DNA of 64,000 nt, taken from NCBI GenBank assembly GCA_016712625.1, contig JADJQQ010000001.1:1054001-1118000 (forward strand), written 5' to 3'. Origin of the DNA: Candidatus Competibacteraceae bacterium (GTDB lineage Bacteria; Pseudomonadota; Gammaproteobacteria; Competibacterales; Competibacteraceae). The stretch's first letter is position 1. Every line of letters begins with the position of its first letter. The notes under the pieces are model-generated. The model was given only the letters and a program-made list of their open reading frames with translations. It was not told the origin of the DNA and did no database searches. Positions 10,758 to 20,570 of the stretch are shown piece by piece. The translations under genes and the position numbers were made by a program.

Positions 10758-11096
10758 CTACTTTTGTGGCAGTTGCGGCACATCCGTGGGACCACCACTG
10801 CTCTTGGGAGCCTCGACGGGTTTTTCAATCTGCATCCGATCAATAACGCTTTTTGGCGCGGAAGTCTGGCTTGCAAAGTAAGCGAGCGTTAGGCTGCTTA
10901 GAAAAAACACCGTCGCCAAGATGGCCGTGGCCCGGCTTAAAAAAGATGAGGACCCGCGCGATCCAAACATCGTGGCGGAGGCGCCGCTTCCAAATGCCGC
11001 GCCGGCATCAGCACCCTTACCCTGCTGCACCAACACGAGTGCGATCAAGGCAATGGCGACAACGATGTGCGCCACGAGAATCAGAGTATGAGCCAT
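10758..11096 (-). CDS. secG: Protein translocase subunit SecG
   Basis: Small inner-membrane subunit of the SecYEG channel that aids SecA-driven export. It has 112 residues and two hydrophobic helices (residues about 3-23 and 53-75). The conserved loop QQGKGADAGAAFGSGASATM lies between them. The C-terminal tail is polar and proline-rich. It lies 9 bases downstream of tpiA and 21 bases before tRNA-Leu. Confidence 0.95.
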   Translation of the reverse strand: MAHTLILVAHIVVAIALIALVLVQQGKGADAGAAFGSGASATMFGSRGSSSFLSRATAILATVFFLSSLTLAYFASQTSAPKSVIDRMQIEKPVEAPKSSGGPTDVPQLPQK

Positions 11097-11105
11097 GGCG
11101 ACAGT

Positions 11106-11858
11106 TTAACAGCCTGCCTTGGCAATCGCCAGAAACTCCTTCGCTTCAAGCGAGGCGCCGCCAATCAATCCCCCATCAATATCCGGCATGGCCAGCAATT
11201 CTCCCGCATTGGCCGCTTTCATGCTGCCGCCGTACAGGATGCGGGTCTGGGCGGCCACCGCCGAATCGAGCGCGGCCAACTGACGACGAATAAAGGCATG
11301 GACTTCCTGCGCTTGGGCGGAAGTGGCGGTTTTACCCGTACCAATTGCCCATACGGGCTCATAAGCGATCACCGCATCGGTGAAAGCACCGACGCCTTCC
11401 GAATCCAGCACCGCTTTAAGCTGACGTTCGACCACGGCTTCAGTCACACCCTTTTCGCGCTCTTCCAGCGTCTCGCCGACGCAGAGGATTGGCTTGATAC
11501 CCAGCTTGCGGGCCGCGGCGAATTTGCGCGCAACGATCTGGTCGGATTCACCGTAGAACGTACGTCGCTCTGAATGGCCGACGATGACGTACTGGCAATG
11601 GAAATCTTGCAGCATTGGGCCGGCAATTTCCCCGGTGTAGGCTCCCGAAGCGTGTTCGGAGAGATTTTGGGTTCCCCAGGCAACGGCGGTACCAGACAAT
11701 TGCTGTTCGACCAATCCCAAATAAACGAAGGGCGGGAATACAGCTAATTCCACAGCCGCCACCGCGGGGGCACCCTCGCGGATCCCCTGCAATAATCCGC
11801 GGATACTCTCCGCCGAACCATTCATCTTCCAATTTCCGGCCACCAGCTTACGGCGCAT
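11106..11858 (-). CDS. tpiA: Triosephosphate isomerase
   Basis: Interconverts glyceraldehyde 3-phosphate and dihydroxyacetone phosphate in glycolysis and gluconeogenesis. It has 250 residues, the usual length. Active-site elements are all present: the N-terminal Lys of AGNWKMNG, the His in VIVGHSERR, the catalytic Glu in AYEPVWAIGTGKTA (flexible loop 6), and the phosphate-binding ILYGGSMKAANA. ATG start with AGGATAACA upstream. Confidence 0.97.
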   Translation of the reverse strand: MRRKLVAGNWKMNGSAESIRGLLQGIREGAPAVAAVELAVFPPFVYLGLVEQQLSGTAVAWGTQNLSEHASGAYTGEIAGPMLQDFHCQYVIVGHSERRTFYGESDQIVARKFAAARKLGIKPILCVGETLEEREKGVTEAVVERQLKAVLDSEGVGAFTDAVIAYEPVWAIGTGKTATSAQAQEVHAFIRRQLAALDSAVAAQTRILYGGSMKAANAGELLAMPDIDGGLIGGASLEAKEFLAIAKAGC

Positions 11859-11918
11859 CTTGTTATCCTCCCGCTAAAAAACTTGGCAAGCTTACGGGAT
11901 TTCGTATTTGGAAATCAA

Positions 11919-13256
11919 TCATACTGACAGAGTATCTCGCACCACATTGGCCAGATCCCGGGCGTGACGCTCGACAACGCCAGCCTCTCGACCCTCGACC
12001 ATCACCCGAATGACAGGTTCGGTTCCTGACGGACGCAACAAGACTCGACCATGATCGCCCAAGTCGCTTTCCACTCCTCTGACCGCCTCTAAAATCGGAG
12101 CCCGCTGCAAATCGACCTTGCCGGTCACCGACACATTGATCAGGATTTGCGGATACTTGGTCATGCCGGCCTTCAGCTCGTGCAGGCTTTTGCCAGATTG
12201 CAGCATGGCCGCCAAGATCTGCAAGGCGGAAATGATGCCGTCCCCGGTCGAGGTTCGATCCAAGCAAATGATATGGCCAGAATTTTCACCGCCGAGAATC
12301 AGCTTCTCGGACAGCAGCCGCTCCATCACATAGCGGTCGCCTACCTTGGCGCGATATAAATCGAGTCCTAAGGCGCGCAACGCGATTTCTAGCCCCAGGT
12401 TGGTCATCAAGGTGCCCACCACGGCATCGAACCGGCTGCCGGTACGCAAGCGATCGCGGGCGATGATAAACATCAATTCGTCGCCGTCCAAAACTTCGCC
12501 CTGGTGATCGACCATGATCACCCGATCGCCATCCCCATCGAAGGCGATCCCAAGGTCAGCGCCCTGCGCCTTGACGGTCTCGCGCAACGTCGCCGGTTTG
12601 GTGGAACCGCAATCCAGATTGATATTCAAGCCATCAGGCGAGACGCCAATGGGAATCACCGTGGCGCCCATCTCGCCAAGCACGCTGGGTGCGACGTGAT
12701 AGGTGGCGCCATGCGCGCAATCGACCACAATCTTCAGGTTGGACAAACTGGTCGAGGCCGGAACCGTGCTTTTGCAAAACTCGATATACCGGCCCGCCGC
12801 ATCGACAATGCGCTCGGCCTTGCCTAAAACATCAGGCTCGACCGTCGTTAGCGGCTGCTCCAGCAAGTGTTCGATTTGCTCCTCAATGTTATCGGGCAAT
12901 TTCTGGCCGTCACGGGAAAAAAATTTGATGCCGTTATCGTAATAGGGATTGTGGGAAGCGCTGACGACGATGCCGGCACAGGCGTGCAGGGTACGCGTCA
13001 AGTAGGCGATGCCCGGCGTTGGCATTGGCCCCAACAAAGCGATATTGACCCCGGCCGCCGACAGCCCCGCTTCCAAAGCGGATTCGAACATGTAGCCTGA
13101 AATACGAGTATCTTTCCCGATGACGATTTTATTGAAGCCCTTCGTCTGGAGCACCCGGCCGACTGCCCAGCCCAGCTTCAACATAAATTCCGCCGTTATT
13201 GGATATTCACCCACACGCCCGCGAATTCCGTCCGTACCAAAGTAACGCTTTCCCAT
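11919..13256 (-). CDS. glmM: Phosphoglucosamine mutase
   Basis: Converts glucosamine 6-phosphate to glucosamine 1-phosphate for peptidoglycan and LPS precursors. The active-site phosphoserine lies in [13 protein letters not shown] and the metal-binding loop is DGDGDR. The C-terminal phosphate-binding loop reads [16 protein letters not shown]. From the ATG at 13256 ([13 protein letters not shown]) the protein has 445 residues, the same as E. coli GlmM. An upstream in-frame start at 13280 would add eight residues with no family support. Confidence 0.97.
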   Translation of the reverse strand: MGKRYFGTDGIRGRVGEYPITAEFMLKLGWAVGRVLQTKGFNKIVIGKDTRISGYMFESALEAGLSAAGVNIALLGPMPTPGIAYLTRTLHACAGIVVSASHNPYYDNGIKFFSRDGQKLPDNIEEQIEHLLEQPLTTVEPDVLGKAERIVDAAGRYIEFCKSTVPASTSLSNLKIVVDCAHGATYHVAPSVLGEMGATVIPIGVSPDGLNINLDCGSTKPATLRETVKAQGADLGIAFDGDGDRVIMVDHQGEVLDGDELMFIIARDRLRTGSRFDAVVGTLMTNLGLEIALRALGLDLYRAKVGDRYVMERLLSEKLILGGENSGHIICLDRTSTGDGIISALQILAAMLQSGKSLHELKAGMTKYPQILINVSVTGKVDLQRAPILEAVRGVESDLGDHGRVLLRPSGTEPVIRVMVEGREAGVVERHARDLANVVRDTLSV

Positions 13257-13366
13257 GACAATGTTCTCGAAAACCAGCACGATAGGGCATTATAACGAGG
13301 ATGGGGCAAATACGCACAAAGCGTACTCAACCATTTGAAAAAAATAAAAAATTAAATAATCTTAGG

Positions 13367-14200
13367 TCAATCAGCGGCCAGGGCGGCCGCGCAAACGCGC
13401 AGGGCTTGCACCGTTTCTCGGACGTCATGGCTGCGGATGATGCGCGCGCCCTGCCAGGCCGCCAGCACCGCCGCCGCCAGGCTCCCGCTCACCCGCTCGC
13501 CAACCGGCGCATCCAACAGTGCCCCGATCATGCTTTTACGGGATAGGCCAGCGATGACTCCAGCCGCTAAATCGACAAACCGGTTCAGATGCCGCAGCAG
13601 GGACAGATTGTGCGCCAATGTCTTGCCAAAACCAAAACCGGGATCGACCAAAATCCGCTCGCGTCCGATACCCGCCATTTCGCACGCTTGAATCCGTTCG
13701 CTCAAGAAGGCGCGGATCTCCGTCACCACATCGGTATAGCGAGGCTCTTGTTGCATGGTTCCAGGTTCGCCGCGCATGTGCATCAGGCAGACCACAGCGT
13801 CGCGGTTGGCCGCCAAGACTTCCAGCGCCCCTGGCAGGCGAAGCGCCCGCACGTCGTTAATCAACCCAGCGCCAGCCTTCAAGGCTTCGCGCATGACTTC
13901 CGGCTTGCTGGTGTCTATGGAAATGAGGATAGGCAAATCGCGTGCTAGCCGCTCCACCACCGGTAGCACCCGATCCAGCTCTTCCTGAAGCGATACCAGC
14001 GGCGCGCCCGGCCGGGTGGATTCACCGCCGATATCGATAATAGCCGCGCCCTCCGTCACCATCGCTTCAGCGCGCGGCAGCGCATCGGCGACCTGGAGAT
14101 AGCGACCCCCATCGGAAAAGGAATCCGGGGTGATATTTAACACCCCCATCACGCAAGGGCGCGTCAGATCCAGCGACTTACCGGCACCGTTGAGCCGCAT
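13367..14200 (-). CDS. folP: Dihydropteroate synthase
   Basis: Condenses p-aminobenzoate with the pterin diphosphate in folate synthesis; the sulfonamide target. It has 277 residues in a TIM barrel. Both signatures are clear: VMGVLNITPDSFSDGGRY near residue 18 and IIDIGGESTRPGAP near residue 55. Further conserved parts are LMHMRGEPGTMQ and ILVDPGFGFGKTLAHN. The ATG follows the ftsH stop by two bases, so the two are cotranscribed. Confidence 0.97.
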   Translation of the reverse strand: MRLNGAGKSLDLTRPCVMGVLNITPDSFSDGGRYLQVADALPRAEAMVTEGAAIIDIGGESTRPGAPLVSLQEELDRVLPVVERLARDLPILISIDTSKPEVMREALKAGAGLINDVRALRLPGALEVLAANRDAVVCLMHMRGEPGTMQQEPRYTDVVTEIRAFLSERIQACEMAGIGRERILVDPGFGFGKTLAHNLSLLRHLNRFVDLAAGVIAGLSRKSMIGALLDAPVGERVSGSLAAAVLAAWQGARIIRSHDVRETVQALRVCAAALAAD

Positions 14201-14202
14201 GT

Positions 14203-16116
14203 TTAATGTTGTTGGGCTGGATCGCCAATCTCTCCGCCATCAAGGCGATCCTTATCGAGAACCGTCGAACCGCCGGACGGCGGCTCCCGATCAACGCCCG
14301 TGTCAAGCGGCTCGCGTGCCGCTCGGCCGGCCATGATGTCGTCGATCTGTTCGGAATCGATCGTCTCAAATTTGATCAAGGCCTCAGCCATGGCGTGCAA
14401 CTTGTCGAGGTTCTCCCGCAAGAGTTGTTCGGAGCGCGCATAGTTAAGGTTGATGATCGTGCGAATTTCCTCGTCGATGACATGCGCGGTTTCATCCGAC
14501 ACGTTCTTGTGTCGGGTCACGCTGCGGCCCAAGAACACCTCGCCATCATCTTCACTGTAGTTGAGAGGGCCAAGGCGGTCAGATAAACCCCACTTAGTCA
14601 CCATATTACGGGCGATATCGGTAGCTCGTTCAATATCGTTCTGGGCGCCCGTGGTGACAAACTCAGGTCCAAAAATCAATGCTTCGGCGATCCGCCCACC
14701 GAACAGGCTGGAAATTTGGCTTTCCAGACGCTGTTTACTGAAGCTGTAGCGATCACCCTCCGGCAAGAACATGGTGACGCCCAGCGCCCGACCGCGCGGG
14801 ATAATACTGACTTTGTATACGGGGTCATGCGAGGGCACCAGCCGGCCAACGATGGCATGGCCCGCTTCGTGATAGGCGGTGAGCTTCTTTTCTTCCTCGC
14901 TCATCACCATTGATTTTCGCTCGGCGCCCATCATGATCTTGTCCTTGGCTTTCTCGAAATCGTCCATGTCAACGTCCCGTTTGTTGGAACGAGCGGCGAA
15001 CAGGGCAGCTTCATTGACCAGATTGGCCAGATCGGCGCCAGAGAAACCCGGCGTGCCACGGGCGATCACGGCCGGTTTGACGTTATCCGACAGTGGCACC
15101 TTGCGCATGTGAACCTTGAGAATTTGCTCGCGACCTCGCACATCGGGCAGCGGCACGACCACCTGCCGGTCGAAGCGACCGGGCCGCAGCAGCGCCGGAT
15201 CAAGCACATCCGGGCGATTGGTCGCGGCGATGACGATGATGCCTTCGTTACCTTCAAAGCCGTCCATTTCGACCAGTAACTGATTCAAGGTCTGCTCGCG
15301 TTCGTCGTGGCCGCCGCCGAGCCCCGCGCCGCGATGACGGCCCACCGCATCGATTTCGTCGATGAAGATGATGCAGGGCGCATGTTTCTTCGCTTGCTCG
15401 AACATGTCACGCACCCTGGATGCGCCCACACCAACGAACATTTCCACGAAGTCAGAACCGGAAATCGAGAAGAACGGCACCTTGGCCTCACCGGCGATGG
15501 CTTTGGCGAGCAGGGTTTTCCCGGTGCCCGGCGAGCCGACCATCAGCACGCCGCGCGGGATCTTGCCACCAAGTTTCTGAAACTTGCCCGGATCGCGCAA
15601 GAATTCAACCAGCTCGGCCACCTCTTCCTTGGCTTCATCGACCCCAGCCACATCGGCGAAGGTGATCTTAATCTGGTCTTCGCTCATCATGCGCGCCCGC
15701 GACTTGCCGAAAGACATCGCCCCTCGACCCGCGCCGCCGCCCTGCATCTGCCGCAGGAAAAAGACCCAGATACCGATTAACAACAGCATCGGGAACCAGC
15801 TGATGAAAATTTGCATCAGCAATCCCTGCTTCTCCGGGGGTTGGCCCTCGATGTCCACCCCATGATTGAGCAAATCACCAATCATGGCCATGTTGTCGGT
15901 TTCTGGACTGTAGGTGGTGAAACGTTCGCCACCGCTGGTCCGGCCTTGAATGGCCCGGCCGTCAATGGTCACTTGGGCGATTCGGCCCTGTTTGATATCT
16001 TGTAAGAATTGTGAATAGGACATTTGGGCGGATGGCGCCACCTTGGGTCCAAAACTGTTGAATACGGACATCAGCACGACCGCGATGACCACCCACAACA
16101 GAATATTCTTTACCAT
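14203..16116 (-). CDS. ftsH: ATP-dependent zinc metalloprotease FtsH
   Basis: Membrane-anchored AAA protease for quality control and for turnover of short-lived regulators. It has 637 residues. An N-terminal membrane helix ([16 protein letters not shown]) and periplasmic domain precede a second helix near residue 105. The AAA module follows, with Walker A GSPGTGKT, Walker [10 protein letters not shown] and the second region of homology. The zinc-protease motif is HEAGH. The Walker A has Ser where many FtsH proteins have Pro, a tolerated position. I start at the ATG at 16116 (MVKNILLW); a GTG at 16134 would add six residues. Confidence 0.97.
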   Translation of the reverse strand: MVKNILLWVVIAVVLMSVFNSFGPKVAPSAQMSYSQFLQDIKQGRIAQVTIDGRAIQGRTSGGERFTTYSPETDNMAMIGDLLNHGVDIEGQPPEKQGLLMQIFISWFPMLLLIGIWVFFLRQMQGGGAGRGAMSFGKSRARMMSEDQIKITFADVAGVDEAKEEVAELVEFLRDPGKFQKLGGKIPRGVLMVGSPGTGKTLLAKAIAGEAKVPFFSISGSDFVEMFVGVGASRVRDMFEQAKKHAPCIIFIDEIDAVGRHRGAGLGGGHDEREQTLNQLLVEMDGFEGNEGIIVIAATNRPDVLDPALLRPGRFDRQVVVPLPDVRGREQILKVHMRKVPLSDNVKPAVIARGTPGFSGADLANLVNEAALFAARSNKRDVDMDDFEKAKDKIMMGAERKSMVMSEEEKKLTAYHEAGHAIVGRLVPSHDPVYKVSIIPRGRALGVTMFLPEGDRYSFSKQRLESQISSLFGGRIAEALIFGPEFVTTGAQNDIERATDIARNMVTKWGLSDRLGPLNYSEDDGEVFLGRSVTRHKNVSDETAHVIDEEIRTIINLNYARSEQLLRENLDKLHAMAEALIKFETIDSEQIDDIMAGRAAREPLDTGVDREPPSGGSTVLDKDRLDGGEIGDPAQQH

Positions 16117-16193
16117 GTCATTCAAGGTATGCACCTCAACACTGCAACGCTGAAAATCGGCGATTATTTGCGTCTATTTCCTCAAATTTCCTT

Positions 16194-16221
16194 GGAAAAT
16201 CGGCCACAAAGGTCGATTTTT
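16194..16221 (-). terminator. Candidate hairpin terminator between rlmE and ftsH
   Basis: On the minus strand AAAATCG-A-CC, a TTTGT loop, and GG-C-CGATTTT form a ten-position stem with one A-C mismatch. The A-rich and T-rich arms resemble a bidirectional terminator. It lies 9 bases after the rlmE stop. The T stretch is only four bases and part of the stem, so strength is uncertain. Confidence 0.45.
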
Positions 16222-16229
16222 AGACCAAT

Positions 16230-16850
16230 CTACCCACGATAGTTCCTAGCCAACAGGTACTGCTCGGCGCTGCGCGCGCGCGAGGCCTTAGGTTTGCGGG
16301 AAACCACCGTAGCAAACGCGGCGCGCAGGTCTTTCAAGAACGGATCGAAACCCTCCCCCTGAAAAACCTTGACCAGAAAATCTCCACCAGGCCGCAGGCA
16401 TTGCCGGGCGAAATCCAACGCCAGCTCGGCTAAATAGATGCCGCGCGGCTGATCAACCGCCTTGATACCACTGGTATTGGGGGCCATGTCGGAAATTACA
16501 AGGTCCACCGGCCGATCACCCAACGCCTCCAGCAACTGTTCGAGCACCGCTGTCTCACGAAAATCGCCCTGAATGAACTTGACCCCCAGCAACGGCTCCA
16601 TCGGTAAAATATCCAGCGCAATGACAGTGCCCCGCGGGCCTACCCAGTGGGCCGCCAACTGCGACCAACCGCCGGGAGAAGCACCCAAATCGACGACGGT
16701 CGCGCTCAATCGTAGCAGGCGATCCTTCTCGTGTATTTCTAGCAATTTATAGACCGCGCGGGATCGGTAGCCTTCGGCTTGCGCACGGCGCACGTACTCG
16801 TCAGTGAAATGCTCCCGCAGCCAGCGAGCGCTGCTCTTACCGCGGCTCAT
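16230..16850 (-). CDS. rlmE: 23S rRNA 2'-O-methyltransferase RlmE (RrmJ/FtsJ)
   Basis: Methylates U2552 of 23S rRNA using S-adenosylmethionine. It has 206 residues (E. coli 209). The SAM motif [16 protein letters not shown] lies near residue 57, the catalytic K-D-K-E elements include the Asp in [11 protein letters not shown], and the C-terminal Lys lies in [11 protein letters not shown]. The ATG at 16850 ([11 protein letters not shown]) is inside the last codons of the upstream membrane gene, a 14-base overlap that suggests coupling. Linkage to ftsH is conserved in gammaproteobacteria. Confidence 0.96.
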   Translation of the reverse strand: MSRGKSSARWLREHFTDEYVRRAQAEGYRSRAVYKLLEIHEKDRLLRLSATVVDLGASPGGWSQLAAHWVGPRGTVIALDILPMEPLLGVKFIQGDFRETAVLEQLLEALGDRPVDLVISDMAPNTSGIKAVDQPRGIYLAELALDFARQCLRPGGDFLVKVFQGEGFDPFLKDLRAAFATVVSRKPKASRARSAEQYLLARNYRG

Positions 16851-17070
16851 TTCCGGCCTGTTCCCGTTGGCGGTCGAGCTTTTCCACCACCCGGCGGACC
16901 CGAACGATGATCCAGAACATGCCGAGCAGCCCATAACTCAATAGCAAGAGGAATTGGAGCGGCAGACTTTCCACGACCCGGCCCTGAACCAGCAACAACA
17001 AAACGCCGACCGTCAGAATAATCCCCAGATCCAATTTGACCTCATTAAACGGACTCGGGGCTACCCGCAT
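16837..17070 (-). CDS. Small two-helix membrane protein, function unknown
   Basis: I do not recognise a named family. From the ATG at 17070 the protein has 77 residues. It has a hydrophobic segment [17 protein letters not shown], a second one [19 protein letters not shown], and a basic C-terminal tail ([15 protein letters not shown]), which would place the tail in the cytoplasm. The frame stays open upstream, with a GTG at 17130 as another possible start, but that would cross the start of divergent yhbY. Its end overlaps rlmE by 14 bases, which supports its being a real, translated gene. Confidence 0.55.
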   Translation of the reverse strand: MRVAPSPFNEVKLDLGIILTVGVLLLLVQGRVVESLPLQFLLLLSYGLLGMFWIIVRVRRVVEKLDRQREQAGNEPR

Positions 17071-17122
17071 GCCTTTGCCGCCGGTTACACTGCTCGCATC
17101 TTTAGCCTTTTCGGGTTTTCCC

Positions 17123-17419
17123 GTGCTCACGCTTAGCAACCTGCAAAAACGCCATCTCAAAGCTTTGGCCCATCACCTTAAACCAGTCGTCATCATCGGC
17201 GAGGGCGGTCTTACGCCGGGGGTCATCCATGAAATTTTGCTGGCGCTTGATCATCATGAGCTGATCAAGATCCGGGTCAATGCCGAGGATCGTGAAACTC
17301 GCGAGGCGATGATCATAGAAATTTGCGAAACCGCCAACGCGTTACTGATTCAGCGTATCGGCCATATCGCCATATTTTTTCGCCGTAATCCAGAAGCCCC
17401 GCGGCTTGAATTGCCATGA
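17123..17419 (+). CDS. yhbY: YhbY-type CRM-domain RNA-binding protein
   Basis: Single CRM-domain protein that associates with the 50S precursor in E. coli. The family pattern is clear: LSNLQKRHLKALAHHLKPVV, then IGEGGLTPGVI (the GxxG loop) and LLIQRIGHIAIFFRR at the end. Of the in-frame starts I choose GTG at 17123 (98 residues), which matches E. coli YhbY in length. It is divergent from the rlmE side, as in many gammaproteobacteria. Confidence 0.9.
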   Translation: MLTLSNLQKRHLKALAHHLKPVVIIGEGGLTPGVIHEILLALDHHELIKIRVNAEDRETREAMIIEICETANALLIQRIGHIAIFFRRNPEAPRLELP

Positions 17420-17531
17420 ACCCGGAGCTGATCCATCGGTTCTGGGTAAAGAGATTGTTTGAGTGATCGCCAATGCAACAATTTAATTTGATTAATTTGA
17501 AGCGATGGCAAAAAGCTCAGAAACTAAAATA

Positions 17532-17619
17532 TGGTGCTGGTGGTGGGACTCGAACCCACAAGCCGGGCTAACGGCGCAGGATTTTAAGTCCTGTGTGTAT
17601 ACCATTCCACCACACCAGC
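17532..17619 (-). tRNA. tRNA-Leu (anticodon UAA)
   Basis: Class II tRNA of 88 nucleotides with encoded CCA. The acceptor stem GCTGGTG pairs with CACCAGC. The anticodon loop CTTAAAA gives UAA, a long variable arm follows, and the T-arm reads GTGGG-TTCGAGT-CCCAC. It is the last of three tRNA genes on the minus strand. Confidence 0.95.
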
Positions 17620-17648
17620 CAAGGGCGCTATTGAATCAATTGTTCGAG

Positions 17649-17722
17649 TGGAGGCTAGGGTCGGAATCGAACCGGCGTCCACGGCTTTGCAGGCCGCTGC
17701 ATGACCACTCTGCCACCTAGCC
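17649..17722 (-). tRNA. tRNA-Cys (anticodon GCA)
   Basis: 74 nucleotides with an encoded end TCCA. The acceptor stem GGCTAGG pairs with CCTAGCC. The anticodon loop CTGCAAA gives GCA, and the T-arm reads CGCCGG-TTCGATT-CCGAC. It lies 29 bases upstream of tRNA-Leu(UAA). Confidence 0.95.
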
Positions 17723-17761
17723 TTGGGCTGAAATGTCCGGTCAGCGAACCGCCGGTAATAT

Positions 17762-17784
17762 AAAAAGCCTCGAACGTTCGAGGC
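17762..17784 (-). terminator. Rho-independent terminator after tRNA-Gly
   Basis: On the minus strand GCCTCGA-ACGT-TCGAGGC is a perfect 7-bp hairpin with a 4-base loop, followed directly by TTTTTA. It lies 10 bases after the 3' end of tRNA-Gly and upstream of tRNA-Cys. It therefore ends the pgsA/tRNA-Gly transcript inside the tRNA cluster. Confidence 0.75.
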
Positions 17785-17793
17785 CTGAGAATC

Positions 17794-17869
<76 letters not shown>

Positions 17870-17907
17870 CGCGCGAAATAGGCATTTTAATGTAAAAAAG
17901 CAGCTCG

Positions 17908-18474
17908 TCAAGCTTCAATCTCATATCGAAGCACCGCCCACGCCGCAACCAGATAATGCAACATCGACCACAGGGTCAGGACCGCCGCAACCACCAAAAA
18001 TCCTAACCCGATCTGCAAGGTCGGGAACCCCCCCACCGGCTCGCGATACAGTAGCAGTAGCACGGCAACCATCTGGGCCGTTGTTTTTAGTTTGCCGATC
18101 ATCGACACCGCCACCCGCCCCTGCTTGCCGATTTGCGCCATCCATTCCCGCAGTGCTGAAATGGCAATTTCACGGCCGATAATAATCACCGCCGCAACCG
18201 CCATCAGGGCAGTGGGAATAGCCTGCACCAACAGCACCAAGGCGGCCGCGACCATCAATTTGTCGGCAACCGGATCCAGAAAAGCGCCAAACGCCGAAGT
18301 CTGCCCGAGCCGACGCGCAAGATAACCATCGAGCCAGTCGGTAAGCGCCGCAAGTCCAAACAAGGCGCTACACAACAAATTAGCTCCCTTGAAAGACAAA
18401 AAGAAGACCACCACGAAAACTGGAATCAGGGCGATCCGCAGCAAGGTCAGCGAAGTAGGCAAATTCAGTTGCAT
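17908..18474 (-). CDS. pgsA: CDP-diacylglycerol-glycerol-3-phosphate phosphatidyltransferase
   Basis: Makes phosphatidylglycerol phosphate, the first step of acidic phospholipid synthesis, at the inner membrane. It has 188 residues and several hydrophobic helices. The CDP-alcohol phosphotransferase motif is complete: DWLDGYLARRLGQTSAFGAF followed by LDPVADK. The start MQLNLPTSLTLLRI matches the family; an upstream in-frame TTG at 18492 overlaps the uvrC stop and would add six residues. The uvrC-pgsA order is conserved in gammaproteobacteria. Confidence 0.95.
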   Translation of the reverse strand: MQLNLPTSLTLLRIALIPVFVVVFFLSFKGANLLCSALFGLAALTDWLDGYLARRLGQTSAFGAFLDPVADKLMVAAALVLLVQAIPTALMAVAAVIIIGREIAISALREWMAQIGKQGRVAVSMIGKLKTTAQMVAVLLLLYREPVGGFPTLQIGLGFLVVAAVLTLWSMLHYLVAAWAVLRYEIEA

Positions 18475-18488
18475 GGCTTGACGCGCGC

Positions 18489-20315
18489 TCAAGCTTCGCC
18501 ATGGAAGCGGTCGTAGATCCGTTGTGCCAGTTCGGCATTGATCCCATTCACTTGGGAAATATCCTCAACCCCCGCTTGTGCGAGCTGTTTCAGGCCACCG
18601 AACTGTTTAAGCAAGGCCTGGCGGCGCTTGGGTCCAATACCGGGGATGGTATCGAGCACAGAAGTCGTTCGCGTTTTGGCCCGGCGCTGACGGTGGCCGG
18701 TGATAGCGAAGCGGTGGGCTTCATCGCGAATCTGCTGCACCAAATGCAAGGCAGCTGAATCGCTTGGCAGTATAATAGGGCGGTTTTCTTCAAACAAGTA
18801 AAGCGTTTCCAGCCCTGGCTTGCGTCCGGGTCCCTTGGCGATTCCGACCACCCTAACTCCCGCAATTTTCAGTTCTTCCAGCACGTTGGCCGCCTGGGTT
18901 ACTTGACCCTTGCCGCCATCGATAAACAAGATGTCGGGTAACCCTCCTCCTTCTTGTTGCAAGCGGGCATAACGGCGGGTCAACGCCTGATGCAGAGCGG
19001 CGTAGTCGTCGCCTGGGGTTATACCTTCGATATTATAATGGCGGTAATCCGATTTGCGTGGCCCTTCCCGATTGAACACCACGCAAGCGGCGACGGTTTT
19101 CTCGCCCCGAGTGTGACTGATGTCGAAACACTCCATGCGCGTTGGCGCCGCTTCAAACTCCAAGGCCACGCGCAAGGCCTCCAATCGTTGCTGCATTCCA
19201 GCCCGTCCGGACAAATGCGCCGCCAGGGCGTGCTCGGCATTCCGCAGCGCCATCTCCAGCCAGCGCGCCCGCTGGCCGCGAACATGGGAGGTGATGGCGA
19301 CCCGTCGGCCGCTCTGCTGGGAGAATGCACGGGCCAGCAGTACCTCATTGCTGGGTTCCGGGTTAACGAGAATTTCAGCCGGAATGTCCTTATTGAGATA
19401 ATACTGCGTTAAAAAGGCCGTCTGCACGTCGGCCGCGCCCGCTTGCTCTGGCAGCCGAGGAAAAAAAGCTCTGGCCCCTAGCAACCGCCCGCCGCGAAAC
19501 ATCAACACTTGGACACAGGCGGCTCCCCCTCGCGCCGCGCAGGCGATCACATCGACATCACCGTTTTCGCCTTCTACGTGCTGACGTTGTTGAATCTGTT
19601 GCAATTCCACTATTTGGTCGCGGCAGACCGCCGCCGTTTCAAAATTTAAGCCGGCGGCGGCGGTTTCCATGACCTGCGCTAAATTAGCGATAAGTTGTCC
19701 GTTTTTGCCTTCGAGAAACAGTACGGCATCGCGCAATTGCTGTTGGTAGCCATCGCGGTCGACAAAACCAACGCAGGGCGCGGTGCAGCGTTTGATTTGA
19801 TATTGCAAGCAGGGGCGGGAACGGCCGTAAAAGAAACTGTCCTCACAGGAGCGCAGTCTAAATATTTTCTGCAACAAGTGCAGGGTGTCCCGCACGGCAC
19901 TTGCATGGGGATAGGGGCCGAAATAGCGTCCTACCTTACCCTTGGCACCGCGATATAGGGCGAGCCGCGGGAAATCGCCTTCGGAAAGGTGAATATAAGG
20001 ATAACCCTTGTCGTCGCGCAGCAGAATGTTATAGCGGGGCTGATACTGCTTGATTAAGGTGCTTTCCAGAATCAGCGCCTCAGTCTCGGTATGGGTGACC
20101 GTGACTTCGATGGCTCGGATCTGGGCGACGAGGCTGCGCGTCTTGGCCGAACTTTGAGTCTCGCGAAAATAGCTGGCAACCCGCTTCTTGAGATTGCGCG
20201 CCTTGCCGACGTAAAGCACCGCGCCTTGCTCGTCTAGCATCCGATAGACGCCGGGCAACACAGCCAAGGTCTTCAAGAAAGAGTTGGAATCAAACGATTG
20301 GGCAGTCAGATTCAT
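18489..20315 (-). CDS. uvrC: UvrABC excinuclease subunit C
   Basis: Makes both incisions in nucleotide excision repair. It has 608 residues (E. coli 610). In order: the GIY-YIG nuclease domain (LPGVYRMLDEQGAVLYVGKA), the Cys-rich region (CLQYQIKRCTAPCVG), a UVR motif near residue 205, the RNase H-like second nuclease with FDISHTRGE and LFIDGGKGQ, and the C-terminal helix-hairpin-helix pair (LDTIPGIGPKRRQALL). The 255 bases between its ATG and the upstream regulator contain inverted repeats but no gene. Confidence 0.97.
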   Translation of the reverse strand: MNLTAQSFDSNSFLKTLAVLPGVYRMLDEQGAVLYVGKARNLKKRVASYFRETQSSAKTRSLVAQIRAIEVTVTHTETEALILESTLIKQYQPRYNILLRDDKGYPYIHLSEGDFPRLALYRGAKGKVGRYFGPYPHASAVRDTLHLLQKIFRLRSCEDSFFYGRSRPCLQYQIKRCTAPCVGFVDRDGYQQQLRDAVLFLEGKNGQLIANLAQVMETAAAGLNFETAAVCRDQIVELQQIQQRQHVEGENGDVDVIACAARGGAACVQVLMFRGGRLLGARAFFPRLPEQAGAADVQTAFLTQYYLNKDIPAEILVNPEPSNEVLLARAFSQQSGRRVAITSHVRGQRARWLEMALRNAEHALAAHLSGRAGMQQRLEALRVALEFEAAPTRMECFDISHTRGEKTVAACVVFNREGPRKSDYRHYNIEGITPGDDYAALHQALTRRYARLQQEGGGLPDILFIDGGKGQVTQAANVLEELKIAGVRVVGIAKGPGRKPGLETLYLFEENRPIILPSDSAALHLVQQIRDEAHRFAITGHRQRRAKTRTTSVLDTIPGIGPKRRQALLKQFGGLKQLAQAGVEDISQVNGINAELAQRIYDRFHGEA

Positions 20316-20570
20316 TTTAATATCGCAACGCCGCGGTCATCGTTGCCGCCGGATACTTAAATACAACCGCATCGACCCAGCCAGACCAAGCTTTCAGGTT
20401 GCGTATCTGAGGTAAACCCTCCTTGAAAACCAGGAAAGATTGTAGCTCCGGCTCCAACACCTTAATGGCGCCCGCTCAACAGCATAGCTGGCGGGTGGGC
20501 TCTCAAGGCGGGTCAGCCGAAAACATGGCCGGCTGAAAGCCGCGTATTTCCGGCCCACCGCCATACCCGA

